Notes: generated by a model not told the origin, from the sequence alone. A stretch of 64,000 nt of DNA from Hymenobacter sp. 15J16-1T3B (GCF_020711235.1 NZ_JAJFAV010000011.1:145715-209714); one strand, 5' to 3'. Shown: positions 41,061 to 49,292, counted from the first letter of the stretch. Program-made: numbers and translations.

Positions 41061-41756
41061 CTAGTACTGAAAGCCGTACTCCTGCATGATTTTCTTCTTG
41101 CTGAGCTTTTTCACCTCGAACTTCATGCGCACCGGCGTCACGGGGCGGTCGGGGCCGGTGGTGGGCACGGCGGCAATCTTGTCGACCACGGCCTGGCCCT
41201 GCACCACCAGTCCGAACACGGTGTAGTGGTTGTCGAGGTGCGGGGTGCCGGTCACGTTCTGCACGATGTAGAACTGCGAGGAGGAGCTGGCGCGCTGCGG
41301 ATTCACGTAGTCGCCCTGCCGGGCGGCGGCCACGGCCCCGCGCTGGTGCTTGAGCTCGGGCACGATTTCGGCCGGAATGGTCGGATCCGACGGCTGGCCC
41401 AGGCCGTCGTCGTTGGGGTCGTCGTTTTTGGAGTTGGCGTCGCCGCCCTGAATCATGAAGTTCGGAATGACGCGGTGGAAGGTCGTGCCGTTGTAGTAGC
41501 CGCTTTTGGCCTTCTGCAGGAAGTTGGCCTTGTGCTGGGGCGTCTGGTCGTAGAGCAGAATCTTGATGTCGCCGAGGGCCGCGTCGCCCTGGGTGACGTG
41601 AATGGTTACCAGCTCGTCCTTCTTGCTTTTTTTGGTCTTAACCTTAATCAGCTGGGTCGGGCCGATGGACGGGGCCGTTTGGGCGTGCAGCCCGGTGAGC
41701 GGGGCCAGCCAGAGCAGGGCCGCCAGCAGGCCGCCGAAACGAAAAATGCGGTTCAT
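41061..41756 (-). CDS. Exported cyclophilin-type peptidyl-prolyl isomerase
   Basis: A 231-residue protein with a signal peptide (about residues 1-26, ending LHAQ). The cyclophilin domain includes TTFHRVIPNFMIQGGD, the active-site strand with the catalytic Arg, then SSSSQFYIVQN and HYTVFGLVVQGQAVVDKI. It would catalyse Xaa-Pro isomerisation of envelope proteins in the periplasm. The ATG at 41756 gives the signal peptide. A TAGCTTCG -7-like box is 49 bases upstream. It is followed after six bases by the hairpin element and then rfbD, with which it probably shares a transcript. Confidence 0.92.
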   Translation of the reverse strand: MNRIFRFGGLLAALLWLAPLTGLHAQTAPSIGPTQLIKVKTKKSKKDELVTIHVTQGDAALGDIKILLYDQTPQHKANFLQKAKSGYYNGTTFHRVIPNFMIQGGDANSKNDDPNDDGLGQPSDPTIPAEIVPELKHQRGAVAAARQGDYVNPQRASSSSQFYIVQNVTGTPHLDNHYTVFGLVVQGQAVVDKIAAVPTTGPDRPVTPVRMKFEVKKLSKKKIMQEYGFQY

Positions 41757-41804
41757 GAACGTCGGGGAGAATGGGTAAACCCGCCTGTACGGCGTTTCCA
41801 AGGG

Positions 41805-41812
41805 CGAAGCTA
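41805..41812 (-). promoter_or_regulatory. -7-like box TAGCTTCG for the cyclophilin gene
   Basis: Minus-strand TAGCTTCG has one mismatch to TAnnTTTG and is 48 bases before the start, at the 3' end of the GNAT gene. Confidence 0.3.
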
Positions 41813-42403
41813 AGTTGAATCGGCCGAACGCGCCCGCCAGTCGGCGCGCGTAAGGCCGAAGCTGTAGCTGTCGTGCAGCTGCCCGTCGCCGCCGCGGAAG
41901 TTGTTGCGCAGCAGCCCTTCGCGCAGCAGCCCGCAGCGCTCGGCCAGGGCCGCGCTGCGCCGGTTTTCGGGGTCGACGTGGCAGTACACGCGCTCCAGCC
42001 CCAGGGCCCGAAACGCCCAGTCGATAACGGCCGCAGCGGCTTCGTGCATGAGCCCTTGGCCCTCAGCAGTACTGCTGAGCAGGTAGGCCAGCTCGGCTTT
42101 GGGCACCTCCCACTCGATGTTGCGCACGCTCACGAAGCCCGCGGGCGCCGCCGCGCCGTGGGGCCAGATGCTGAGTTGAATGCCCTTGCCAATCAGCCAG
42201 TCGGCATCCCAGATTTCAATGAAGGCCTGAGCGCTGGCTTCGTCCCGCACGGCCCGGGTAGTCTTGGGAAAGTCGCGCGTCAGCCGGGCGCGGTCCTGCT
42301 CGATGAGGCGGAAGACCACGGCGGCCTCGTCGGGGCGCCAGGGACGCAGGGTGAGGCGGGCGGTGCGCAGCTCGGGCGCGGGCGGCAGCGGGTTGGGGCG
42401 CAT
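41810..42403 (-). CDS. GNAT-family N-acetyltransferase (RimJ/RimL-like)
   Basis: A 197-residue acetyltransferase. It begins LRTARLTLRPWRPDEAA, the standard RimJ/RimL start. AELAYLLSSTAEGQGLMHEA is the acetyl-CoA pyrophosphate loop (Q/RxxGxG/A), and LGLERVYCHVDPENRRSAALAERCG is the following helix typical of this group. It would acetylate a protein N-terminus or a small amine; the substrate is unknown. It is 53 bases upstream of the cyclophilin gene and co-directional. Confidence 0.9.
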   Translation of the reverse strand: MRPNPLPPAPELRTARLTLRPWRPDEAAVVFRLIEQDRARLTRDFPKTTRAVRDEASAQAFIEIWDADWLIGKGIQLSIWPHGAAAPAGFVSVRNIEWEVPKAELAYLLSSTAEGQGLMHEAAAAVIDWAFRALGLERVYCHVDPENRRSAALAERCGLLREGLLRNNFRGGDGQLHDSYSFGLTRADWRARSADST

Positions 42404-42455
42404 AGAAAGCCAGATTACAACAAACTACTTCAAGTGGTGAGCAGAATAGCCCCGC

Positions 42456-42998
42456 TTATTCCCAAAACCACCTTTTCTTTTTGGCGGGTACGCAATATTG
42501 AGTGCGCACGTAATAATCATTAAATAACGAAGCCCAAGGCAAATACCATGAATCCAACATATAAAACAATCTAAAATCAATGTCGACCTTAAACTTCAGC
42601 AACGCCTGCTGTACTTCAGCTGGCAATTGATTAATATCTAAATACTGCTTTGGGGTAGCCAGCAGGTGATAGGCAATAGCATTGTTCCCAGGGCCTGGAT
42701 CTACTACATCAAAGGAAACAATGCCTTTAGTCGCGTAATGAGCTAAATCATTTACATCCCCGAGCACGTTTGCCAGATTCATATATCGGTCTAAGAACGG
42801 ATTTAACGTTGAAGAAGTAAACGATTGGCTTCTAGAAAAAAAGTCGATGAGCATCTCATTACTAGAGGCATTTTTTGAAATAATCTCCGGCAGTATTGCG
42901 CCTCCGGAAGAAAATTGCGCTACAACATTATCGGCACCTAATAAGAACCAATCAATGTCTTGTGAATATTGATAGTCAACCGAATAATTTTCCATCAT
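42456..42998 (-). CDS. Unknown protein, lower-GC, immunity-protein-like
   Basis: A 180-residue protein starting MMENYSVDYQYSQDIDWFLL. The opening DIDWFLLGADNVVAQFSSGG with an Asp-Trp-Phe motif followed by a short strand and SGG resembles small Bacteroidota proteins found near toxin or polymorphic loci, but I cannot name a family with confidence. It has no signal or membrane segment. Its DNA is clearly richer in A/T than flanking genes (many AAT and ATT codons), suggesting recent transfer. The start at 42998 (two adjacent ATGs) is chosen because the upstream in-frame sequence is antisense to the DUF2238 gene. Confidence 0.75.
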   Translation of the reverse strand: MMENYSVDYQYSQDIDWFLLGADNVVAQFSSGGAILPEIISKNASSNEMLIDFFSRSQSFTSSTLNPFLDRYMNLANVLGDVNDLAHYATKGIVSFDVVDPGPGNNAIAYHLLATPKQYLDINQLPAEVQQALLKFKVDIDFRLFYMLDSWYLPWASLFNDYYVRTQYCVPAKKKRWFWE

Positions 42999-43095
42999 GC
43001 TTATTAGACTGAGTTGGTTAGTAAATGTACGTTCATGTATACTTATTCCACTCTCTACGTAAGCGGCCCAAGTTACCCCACACCTGCTTCCGACT

Positions 43096-43746
43096 ATGGC
43101 TCTTGCCGCTACTCCTGCCACCGCACCCGCGCTCCGCAATCCTTCCTGGTTTCCCAAGCTCCTGCTGGCAGGCTACGTGCTCCTGTTTGCCGCCTTGGCC
43201 ATTCACCCGTACAGCCGCGCTACTTGGATAGTCGAAAACCTGCCCATTGTGCTCATTGCCGGGGCCTTGACCGTGCTTTACCTGCGCGGCGTGCAGTTTT
43301 CCAATACCGCCTACCTGTTGATGGCCGTGCTGCTCTACATGCACACCATCGGCGGCTACTACACCTTCGAGCGGGTGCCCTTCGACTGGTTCAACGACCT
43401 GTTCGGCTTCAAGCGCAATATGTACGACCGGGTGGCGCACGTCACGGTGGGCTTCTACGCTTACGCGCTCATCGAATACACCGACGCCCGCGGCCTCATT
43501 CGCAGCCGTTTCCTCTCCTATTTGCTGCCGCTGTGCGTCATCGGCACGGTGGCCATGAGCTACGAAATCATCGAGTGGCTGTACGCGGCCACGGCCGGCG
43601 GCGAATCCGGCGCCGCCTTCCTCGGCAGCCAGGGCGACATTTGGGACGCGCAAAAAGACATGCTGGCCGATACCAGCGGAGCCGTAGCCGCGCTGCTGCT
43701 GTATGCGCTGACGAACAAGCAGCGAACTCAGACGCGCAGTCGATAA
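43096..43746 (+). CDS. DUF2238 (YjdF-type) membrane protein
   Basis: A 216-residue protein with about six membrane segments. Family motifs are MHTIGGYYTFERVPF, then FGFKRNMYDRVAHVTVGF and SYEIIEWLYA, and near the end GDIWDAQKDMLADTSGA. These conserved His, Asp and Glu residues in DUF2238 look like a metal or proton site, but the function is unknown. It lies between two minus-strand unknown genes and overlaps the one downstream by 19 bases at the 3' ends. Confidence 0.9.
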   Translation: MALAATPATAPALRNPSWFPKLLLAGYVLLFAALAIHPYSRATWIVENLPIVLIAGALTVLYLRGVQFSNTAYLLMAVLLYMHTIGGYYTFERVPFDWFNDLFGFKRNMYDRVAHVTVGFYAYALIEYTDARGLIRSRFLSYLLPLCVIGTVAMSYEIIEWLYAATAGGESGAAFLGSQGDIWDAQKDMLADTSGAVAALLLYALTNKQRTQTRSR

Positions 43747-44273
43747 AAACCGCTGCCGACAAAATCAAAGCCAGCACCTAGTCCTGGGCTGTAGATCAGC
43801 CCAACCGTAACTGGAACTATTCCGGCTGTTACCTGCTGCCAGTACCGGGCGCTGAACACCTCGTGGTAGGGCTGCTCATCGGCTGCGCATTCGATCAGGT
43901 CGTTGTACGAGAACTTTCGCTCGATTAGCGTAAGCAGGTTTTGCTCAGCTACCACTACCATCACTGCCGAATCAGTACCGAAGTGCTGCTCGGGATGCCC
44001 TGCATAAGCTGAGCCGGCTTCATCACCCAGAACGATATCCGCTATTTCTAACTCGTACGGCCCACCTACTGGAAGGAGTTCAAACCGTGCGAAGGGTGTA
44101 GGATTCCATTCAAATAGTCGCCGGGCAGAGGCCACCAAATCCTGCCTATTCAACCGGTCTGATTCCTCCACGATTTCCGTCAGATAGAGCGCGTCGATGA
44201 GCCAATAAGTCAAGCCAGGCGCCAGCCACAGGCTTTCACCGTTCATGGATACGTTGTCGGGTAAGACAGCCAT
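43728..44273 (-). CDS. Unknown cytoplasmic protein
   Basis: A 181-residue protein with no signal or membrane segment. It starts MAVLPDNVSMNGESLWLAPG and contains ADIVLGDEAGSAYAGHPEQH and LIERKFSYNDLIECAADEQP. I do not recognise a family. An internal ATG at 44246 could also be the start. Its DNA has lower GC than the core genes around it, and it lies in the same accessory patch as the 42456 gene. The 3' end overlaps the convergent DUF2238 gene by 19 bases. Confidence 0.65.
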   Translation of the reverse strand: MAVLPDNVSMNGESLWLAPGLTYWLIDALYLTEIVEESDRLNRQDLVASARRLFEWNPTPFARFELLPVGGPYELEIADIVLGDEAGSAYAGHPEQHFGTDSAVMVVVAEQNLLTLIERKFSYNDLIECAADEQPYHEVFSARYWQQVTAGIVPVTVGLIYSPGLGAGFDFVGSGFYRLRV

Positions 44274-44303
44274 AAACGAACTATAGAATAGTTGAGTAAA
44301 TGC

Positions 44304-44337
44304 CGCGGGGCCACGACTTTACTAGTCGTGGCCCCGC
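44304..44337 (-). terminator. Perfect hairpin after hemC
   Basis: CGGGGCCACGACT pairs exactly with AGTCGTGGCCCCG around a short loop, four bases after the hemC stop codon. The T-run on the minus strand is weak. Confidence 0.6.
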
Positions 44338-44341
44338 TGGC

Positions 44342-45295
44342 TTAAAACGTCGCCGACTCCGATTCCCGGTGCTGGCGGATATCCAGCAGAATCTGCTCCC
44401 CGCCGCGACTGAGTACGGCTTCGGCCACGCGCACGCCCAGGGCTTCGGCGTCCTCGGGGTCGTGGGTGGCCTGCTGTTCCTCCACGTACTGCTGGCCGTC
44501 GAGGCTGATGAGGCCACCGTGCAGCTGCAGGGCGCCTTCGTCGGTGAAGGTGGCCAAGGCGAAGCTGGGGATGCTGCAGCCGCCTTCCATGGTGCGCAGA
44601 AAGGCCCGCTCGGCCCGTAGGCAGGTGTGGGTGTCGGGGTCGTCGAGCAGGTTGCGCAGGGCCAGCTTGCGGGGCAGCTCCAGGCTCTTGGCGCACTCAA
44701 TGGCCACCGAGCCCTGCCCGGCGGCCGGAATAAACTGCGTTTCGGGCAGCACGCGCACAATCAGGTTGTCGTACTCCATGCGGTGCACGCCGGCAAAAGC
44801 CAGCACCAAGGCGTCGTACTGGCCTTCTTCCAGCTTGCGTAGGCGGGTTTGCAGGTTGCCGCGGGCCTCGGCCGTAATGGCGTGCGGGTAGTGGCGCTTG
44901 AAGAGGGCCCGGCGGCGGGTGCTGCTGGTGCCGAGCACGATGTCGGGCTTGTCGAGCGAAAAGCCCGGGTCGAAGCTGATGATGACGTCGTTGACCTTTT
45001 CGCGCGGCATGAAGGCCAGCAGCTCCAGATCCTCCGGGATGGAGCTTTGCACGTCCTTGGCGCTGTGCACGGCAATGTCGATGTGGCCGGTGCGCAGGCT
45101 CTCCTCCAACTCCTCCGTGAACACGCCCTTCGCCCCAATCTTGTCCAGGGAGCGGTCCAGCACCACGTCGCCCTTGGTGGTGATGATGACAATTTCGGTT
45201 TCGAGGCCGGCGGCCTGCAAGGTATCGGCCACGTGGTGGGCCTGCCACAGGGCCAGCTTGCTGCCGCGGGTACCGATGCGGATGGGACGGGTCAT
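44342..45295 (-). CDS. hemC: Hydroxymethylbilane synthase HemC
   Basis: A 317-residue enzyme that joins four porphobilinogens into hydroxymethylbilane in haem synthesis. RIGTRGSKLALWQAHHVAD opens the protein; AVHSAKDV is the substrate-binding helix; LGTSSTRRRALFKRHYP and AARGNLQTR-type residues (AEARGNLQTRL) bind the cofactor. The dipyrromethane cofactor Cys lies in RTMEGGCSIP. The ATG is only two bases after the inverted-repeat element copy B, which fills the gap to holB upstream. Family length is normal. Confidence 0.96.
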   Translation of the reverse strand: MTRPIRIGTRGSKLALWQAHHVADTLQAAGLETEIVIITTKGDVVLDRSLDKIGAKGVFTEELEESLRTGHIDIAVHSAKDVQSSIPEDLELLAFMPREKVNDVIISFDPGFSLDKPDIVLGTSSTRRRALFKRHYPHAITAEARGNLQTRLRKLEEGQYDALVLAFAGVHRMEYDNLIVRVLPETQFIPAAGQGSVAIECAKSLELPRKLALRNLLDDPDTHTCLRAERAFLRTMEGGCSIPSFALATFTDEGALQLHGGLISLDGQQYVEEQQATHDPEDAEALGVRVAEAVLSRGGEQILLDIRQHRESESATF

Positions 45296-45297
45296 AT

Positions 45298-45392
45298 GGT
45301 GAAGTAGTGAAATGATGAAGTCGTGAATCGCAGCGGGCTAAAGTCCGAAAGGCAACTGTGGTCTTCACAAGTTCACCTTTCACAACTTCACC
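45298..45392. repeat. Intercistronic GTGAA hairpin element, copy B
   Basis: Arms at 45298-45327 and 45364-45392 are imperfect reverse complements with a 36-base loop. The right arm consists of the unit GGTGAAGTTGTGAAA followed by GGTGAACTTGTGAA when read on the minus strand. It begins six bases after the holB stop codon and ends two bases before the hemC start codon. Confidence 0.8.
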
Positions 45393-45398
45393 CTCGCC

Positions 45399-46544
45399 TT
45401 AGTTCACCGGCACGCGCAGCAAGTCGGCCACCTGCAGGGACGTGTCCACGAAGGTGATGCGCGGGTTGGCGTTGCGCTCCACGTGAAAGTGCGCCTCGTT
45501 GAGCACCTGCGCCAGCCCTTCGGCATTGTAGCGGTGCACGAAGGGGCTAAACTTGCTGATAAACGTCTGCTCGGCGGCCGGCAAGTGGGGCACTAGTTGC
45601 GCGTCGAGGCCGAAGAGCAACACCTTGCGCACCAGCCCCAGGGCGTACTGTAGAAATTCCTTCTGGTTTTCGCGGCCCATCTTCTGGAACTTGTCGGCCT
45701 GGGCCACCACGTCCTCCAGCTTGCCCTGGCTGACGCGGAAACAGGCCTGCATCCACTCGCGGAAGAAGGTGAAATAGTCGTTGTCGGGCGCGTCGCGGGC
45801 GGCCAGGGCGGCGCCGAGGTTGCCCTCGCTCACCAGCGCCAGCTGCCGGGCCTTGGCCTCGGGCACTTGGTAGTGGTCGGTGAGGTACTGCGTGAGGTCC
45901 GGCTCGCGGAAGCGCGGCACCGGCACCACTTGCACCCGGCTCACGATGGTGGGCAGCAGCTTATCCGGCTGCTGGCTCACGAGCAGGAACACGGTGGCAG
46001 GCGGCGGCTCCTCCAGCAGCTTGAGTACGGCGTTGGCGGCGGCCGGGTGCATGAGCTCGGGCAGCCAGATGATGACCACCTTAAACGGCGCCTCGAAGGC
46101 TTTCAACGACACGAGCTTGAGCAGCTGCACGGCCTCGTCCTTGCTGATGCTGCCCTGCTTGTTGTCGGCCCCGATGTGCTGCATCCAGTCGTTGAGGCCC
46201 TGGTACGTGCCGCCGTCGGCCAATACGAAGCTGCGCCAGTCGGCCACGAACTTGTGGCTGAGCGCGTCCTTGCTCACGGCCTTGGTCGTGGTGACGGGCA
46301 AAATAAAGTTCAGGTCGGGGTGCACCAGCCGGTCGATTTTGCGGCAGTTCGGGCACTCCCCGCACGAGTCTTCGGGCTGGCGGTTTTCGCAGTTCAGGTA
46401 GGCCGCGTAGGCCAGCGCCAGCGCCAGCGCGCCCGAGCCCTCGGCCCCGCGAAACAGCTGCGCGTGCGCCACGTGCTGCCGCTGCACTGCTTGGCGCAGC
46501 ACCTGCTTCACCTCCTGCAAACCGGGAATATCAGCGAAACGCAT
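45399..46544 (-). CDS. holB: DNA polymerase III subunit delta'
   Basis: A 381-residue clamp-loader subunit. The degenerate Walker A, FRGAEGSGALALALA, lacks the Lys, as expected for delta', which does not bind ATP. The zinc finger has Cys at about 51 and in CGECPNC. HPAAANAVLKLLEEPPPAT and TIVSRVQVV are the sensor/SRC-like elements (the SRC Cys is Val here, again usual for divergent delta'). In other Bacteroidota holB often neighbours ricT-gldH; here it is separate. It probably shares a transcript with hemC across the hairpin element. Confidence 0.92.
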   Translation of the reverse strand: MRFADIPGLQEVKQVLRQAVQRQHVAHAQLFRGAEGSGALALALAYAAYLNCENRQPEDSCGECPNCRKIDRLVHPDLNFILPVTTTKAVSKDALSHKFVADWRSFVLADGGTYQGLNDWMQHIGADNKQGSISKDEAVQLLKLVSLKAFEAPFKVVIIWLPELMHPAAANAVLKLLEEPPPATVFLLVSQQPDKLLPTIVSRVQVVPVPRFREPDLTQYLTDHYQVPEAKARQLALVSEGNLGAALAARDAPDNDYFTFFREWMQACFRVSQGKLEDVVAQADKFQKMGRENQKEFLQYALGLVRKVLLFGLDAQLVPHLPAAEQTFISKFSPFVHRYNAEGLAQVLNEAHFHVERNANPRITFVDTSLQVADLLRVPVN

Positions 46545-46556
46545 AGGCCCTCAACG

Positions 46557-46826
46557 CTAACGCAGCAGAAAAAGTAGCCCCGTGCGCACGGCCATGACCA
46601 GCACGGCAATGCCGATGGCGCCCAGAATGCGGAACGGCGGCGCTTGCCGCTGGGCGCCGCGCACGAAGCGCAGCAGCGCCCACGCGCCCAGTGCCGTCAC
46701 CGCTTCGGCCACGAGGCCGGCCGGAATGGACTGGAAAAACGCGAAGAACGCGCCGCCAAACAGCACCGCCACCAAGAAAATGGTCAGCGCCCGGTCGGTG
46801 CCCTGCAGGGGGGCTTGTTCGCTCAT
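46557..46826 (-). CDS. Small membrane protein of unknown function
   Basis: An 89-residue protein with about three hydrophobic segments (about residues 14-33, 37-53 and 66-88) joined by short basic loops such as RFVRGAQRQ. No family motif is recognised. It lies 12 bases upstream of holB and four bases after the GlmU-like gene, so the three are likely one operon. Confidence 0.7.
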   Translation of the reverse strand: MSEQAPLQGTDRALTIFLVAVLFGGAFFAFFQSIPAGLVAEAVTALGAWALLRFVRGAQRQAPPFRILGAIGIAVLVMAVRTGLLFLLR

Positions 46827-46830
46827 GGGG

Positions 46831-48066
46831 CTAGAGTTCGATGTTGGCGTTGTCGGCGGCCGGGGCGGTCCGCTCCCACACGCGGTCCTTGGCGGTCAGC
46901 TCGTACACGTGCTGCATGATGCCGCGCTCCACCTCGTCGTAGGGCAGGCCGCGGCGGGCCATTACCCGCTCGTTCACCTCGGCCACCTTGTTGAGGCGGA
47001 AGGTTTCGAAGCCCGAGGCCCCGCCCCAGCTGAACGAGGGAATGAAGTTGCGCGGGAAGCCGGCCCCGAAGATGTTGGCCGCCACGCCCACCACCGTGCC
47101 GGTGTTGAACATGGTGTTGATGCCGCACTTGCTGTGGTCGCCCATCATGAGCCCGCAGAACTGCTGCCCGGTGTTCACGAAGCGGCCGGCGGCGTGGCTC
47201 CAGATTTTCACCGGGGCGTAGTTGTTCTTCAGGTTCGAGGTGTTGGTGTCGGCCCCGAGGTTGCACCACTCCCCTATCACCGAGTTGCCGAGGTAGCCGT
47301 CGTGGCCCTTGTTGGAGTAGCCCAGCAGGATGCTGTTGCCCACTTCGCCGCCCACCTTGCAGTGCGGGCCCACGGTGTTGTCGCCGCGCATCTTGGCGCC
47401 GGCGTTGATGTGCGAACCTTCGCCCAGGGCCAGCGGCCCCTTGATGATGGCGCCCTCGTGCACCTGCGAGTTTTTACCAAGGTAAATCGGGCCGTCCTCC
47501 GCGTTCAGGATGGCGGCCCGGATCTTGACGCCTTCCTCGATGAAGATGTTTTCCGGGGCGTACACGATGGTGTGCGCATCGTTGACCGGCTGCGACTGGC
47601 GGCCGGCGGTCAGCAGGGCGAAGTCGCGGCGGATTTCGGCGCCGTTGTGCAAGAACAGCTGCCAGGGCTGGCGAATCACCGTCACCGGCTCGGCCACCTG
47701 CTTCACGTGCTGAAAACCGTCCTGAATCAGCTCGGCGACCTTGCTGGCGTCGGCCAGGTGGGCGGCCACCAGCAGCTCGTCGTCGAACAGGGCCTCGCCG
47801 GGCTGCAGGGCCTGCACCTGCCGGGCCAGCAGGTCGTCGGCGCACACCGCCCCGTTGATAACCAGGGCGGGCCCGTCGGCGGGCGCGGCCGGAAACTTGG
47901 CCTGCAGGTAGGGCTCGGTCAGGTAGTGCACCTCTTCGCCCAGCCGGTGCTGCCACTTCTCGGCCAGCGTGAGGATGCCGCAGCGCAGCGCCGCCACGGG
48001 CCGGGTAAAGGTAAACGGGAGCAGGTTGGGCCGGATGGCGGGGTCGTCGAAGAGCAAGATGGTCAT
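46831..48066 (-). CDS. GlmU-family sugar nucleotidyltransferase-like protein
   Basis: A 411-residue protein. The N-terminal half (residues 1-165) is the putative nucleotidyltransferase region of the Bacteroidota GlmU-like family, with LLFDDPAIRPNLLPFTFTRP and RCGILTLAEKW instead of the classical LAAGxGTRM. The C-terminal half is a left-handed beta-helix of hexapeptide repeats (about 170-370: AAILNAEDGPIYLGKNSQVH, GAKMRGDNTVGPHCKVGGE, NMFNTGT-like turns). Such proteins are thought to make an activated amino sugar, but catalysis is unproven. It heads the likely operon with the small membrane protein and holB. Confidence 0.88.
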   Translation of the reverse strand: MTILLFDDPAIRPNLLPFTFTRPVAALRCGILTLAEKWQHRLGEEVHYLTEPYLQAKFPAAPADGPALVINGAVCADDLLARQVQALQPGEALFDDELLVAAHLADASKVAELIQDGFQHVKQVAEPVTVIRQPWQLFLHNGAEIRRDFALLTAGRQSQPVNDAHTIVYAPENIFIEEGVKIRAAILNAEDGPIYLGKNSQVHEGAIIKGPLALGEGSHINAGAKMRGDNTVGPHCKVGGEVGNSILLGYSNKGHDGYLGNSVIGEWCNLGADTNTSNLKNNYAPVKIWSHAAGRFVNTGQQFCGLMMGDHSKCGINTMFNTGTVVGVAANIFGAGFPRNFIPSFSWGGASGFETFRLNKVAEVNERVMARRGLPYDEVERGIMQHVYELTAKDRVWERTAPAADNANIEL

Positions 48067-48164
48067 AAGCAGGTGTCGGTTGACAGTGGCCGGAGGTCAG
48101 CAGCAACGGCGCTACGGCGCCGGGGCAAAGGTCGGGCGCCGGCCGTCAGCATAAAACCCCGCCC

Positions 48165-48201
48165 AAAAACAAAACTCCCGCTGGCTTGGGGCCGGCGGGA
48201 G
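48165..48201 (-). terminator. Terminator after L31
   Basis: CTCCCGCTGGC pairs with GCCGGCGGGAG around a short loop with one mismatch. On the minus strand it is followed by TTTTGTTTTT. It serves rpmE2. Confidence 0.75.
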
Positions 48202-48265
48202 CATCGGGACGAGCAGGCAGTTGCCGAAGACAACCGCCCGCTCACCACTAATAACTCAAAGAAGC

Positions 48266-48511
48266 TTACTTCTTCTTGTAGCGGTTCATGAACTTCTCCA
48301 CGCGGCCGGCCGTGTCGAGCAGTACGTTCTTACCCGTGTAGAAGGGGTGCGACTGGCTGCTAACTTCCACCTTGATGACGGGGTAGGTTTTGCCGTCCTC
48401 CATCGTGATGGTCTCGTTCGACGTCATGGTCGAGCGGGTGATGAATTTGAAGTCGCTGGTCGTGTCCTGGAACACTACTTCGCGGTACTCGGGGTGGATG
48501 TCCTTTTTCAT
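48266..48511 (-). CDS. rpmE2: Ribosomal protein L31, type B
   Basis: An 81-residue L31 of the zinc-free type B: it starts [19 protein letters not shown] and has no CxxC pairs. [29 protein letters not shown] and the basic C-terminus NRYKKK are conserved. Type B L31 replaces the zinc form when zinc is scarce in some bacteria; in Bacteroidota it is the standard copy. The start at 48511 is certain from family alignment; a perfect TACCTTTG -7 box lies 54 bases upstream. Confidence 0.96.
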   Translation of the reverse strand: MKKDIHPEYREVVFQDTTSDFKFITRSTMTSNETITMEDGKTYPVIKVEVSSQSHPFYTGKNVLLDTAGRVEKFMNRYKKK

Positions 48512-48565
48512 GGCGCTGAATGCGTGAAGTCCTGTTAGGCCCCGCCGATTTTGCGGAAGGGACGG

Positions 48566-48573
48566 CAAAGGTA
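48566..48573 (-). promoter_or_regulatory. -7 box TACCTTTG for rpmE2
   Basis: Minus-strand TACCTTTG is an exact TAnnTTTG match 54 bases before the start; a T-rich tract lies about 20 bases further upstream on the minus strand, where the -33 element would be. Confidence 0.55.
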
Positions 48574-48717
48574 AGACCTTGAGCCTAAAAAGAAAAGCCG
48601 GCACGCTTTTTTCGGGGATAATAGAAACTTTACCTAGCTGAATTGGGCGAAAAGGTTATTTTTGGTCCCGGTCCGGCCCGACCCTACCCCTTCCCACCTT
48701 TTGTTACCCCGTGCCGC

Positions 48718-49134
48718 ATGACCCGTCGGTTTATTCTATCGTTGCTGTTTACGCTGTTGCTGGTTGCCTCCACTGCCTGGGCCGTCACGCTGACCATGTT
48801 CCAAGCCACGTTGGAAGGCGCTTCCGTGCGCGTGGATTGGGAAGTGCTCAACGAAAACGGTTTATCGAGCTTCGAGCTCTACCGCAAAGGCGCCACCGAC
48901 GCCAATTTTGACCGCCTCAGCGTGGTGGTGCCCACCGGCCAGCGCCGCTACCAGTACCTCGACGCCAACCTCTACCGCGGCACGGCCGGCACCGCCAGCA
49001 CCAACTCCGGCCCTTACACCTACCGTCTGCTCGTCAAAACCACCTCCGGCGACCAAGTGTACACCACCATCCTGAGCCAGACGCCCAGTGCCGTGCAGCG
49101 CTCCTGGGGCAGCATCAAGTCGATGTTTCGGTGA
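48718..49134 (+). CDS. Small exported FN3-like protein
   Basis: A 138-residue protein with a signal peptide (about residues 1-22, ending TAWA). The body, LEGASVRVDWEVLNENGLSS, FELYRKGATDANFDRLS and PYTYRLLVKTTSGDQVYT, has the strand pattern of a single fibronectin type III-like domain of the sort found in T9SS cargo proteins, but no sorting domain is present. It is probably periplasmic or outer-membrane associated. The start at 48718 gives the signal. It is followed after seven bases by element copy C and then rdgB. Confidence 0.78.
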   Translation: MTRRFILSLLFTLLLVASTAWAVTLTMFQATLEGASVRVDWEVLNENGLSSFELYRKGATDANFDRLSVVVPTGQRRYQYLDANLYRGTAGTASTNSGPYTYRLLVKTTSGDQVYTTILSQTPSAVQRSWGSIKSMFR

Positions 49135-49141
49135 TGCAAGT

Positions 49142-49284
49142 GGTGAAATTGTGAACGGTGAAGGGTGAAATTCTTCGCCCAGCTTACTTCAACCGGCTTC
49201 AGCCGGTTTTTTTGTGCCCGCCTTCTTCGCCCTGCGGTGCTGAATCCCGTTGGGATTCACAATTTCGCCTTTCACAACTTCACC
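49142..49284. repeat. Intercistronic GTGAA hairpin element, copy C
   Basis: Arms at 49142-49170 and 49256-49284 are imperfect reverse complements; units include GGTGAAATTGTGAAC and, on the other strand, GGTGAAGTTGTGAAA. The 85-base interior holds a terminator hairpin and a second small hairpin (GAATCCCGTTGGGATTC at 49242-49258). It begins seven bases after the preceding stop codon and ends eight bases before the rdgB start codon. Confidence 0.8.
49191..49213 (+). terminator. Terminator-like hairpin inside element copy C
   Basis: AACCGGCT pairs with AGCCGGTT around a two-base loop and is followed by a run of T. It could reduce read-through from the FN3-like gene into rdgB. Confidence 0.6.
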
Positions 49285-49292
49285 ATTGCCCC

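Noticed and set aside
49191..49260. Single CRISPR-repeat-like palindrome GAATCCCGTTGGGATTC
   Set aside because: It occurs once only, inside repeat element copy C, with no spacer array or cas gene.
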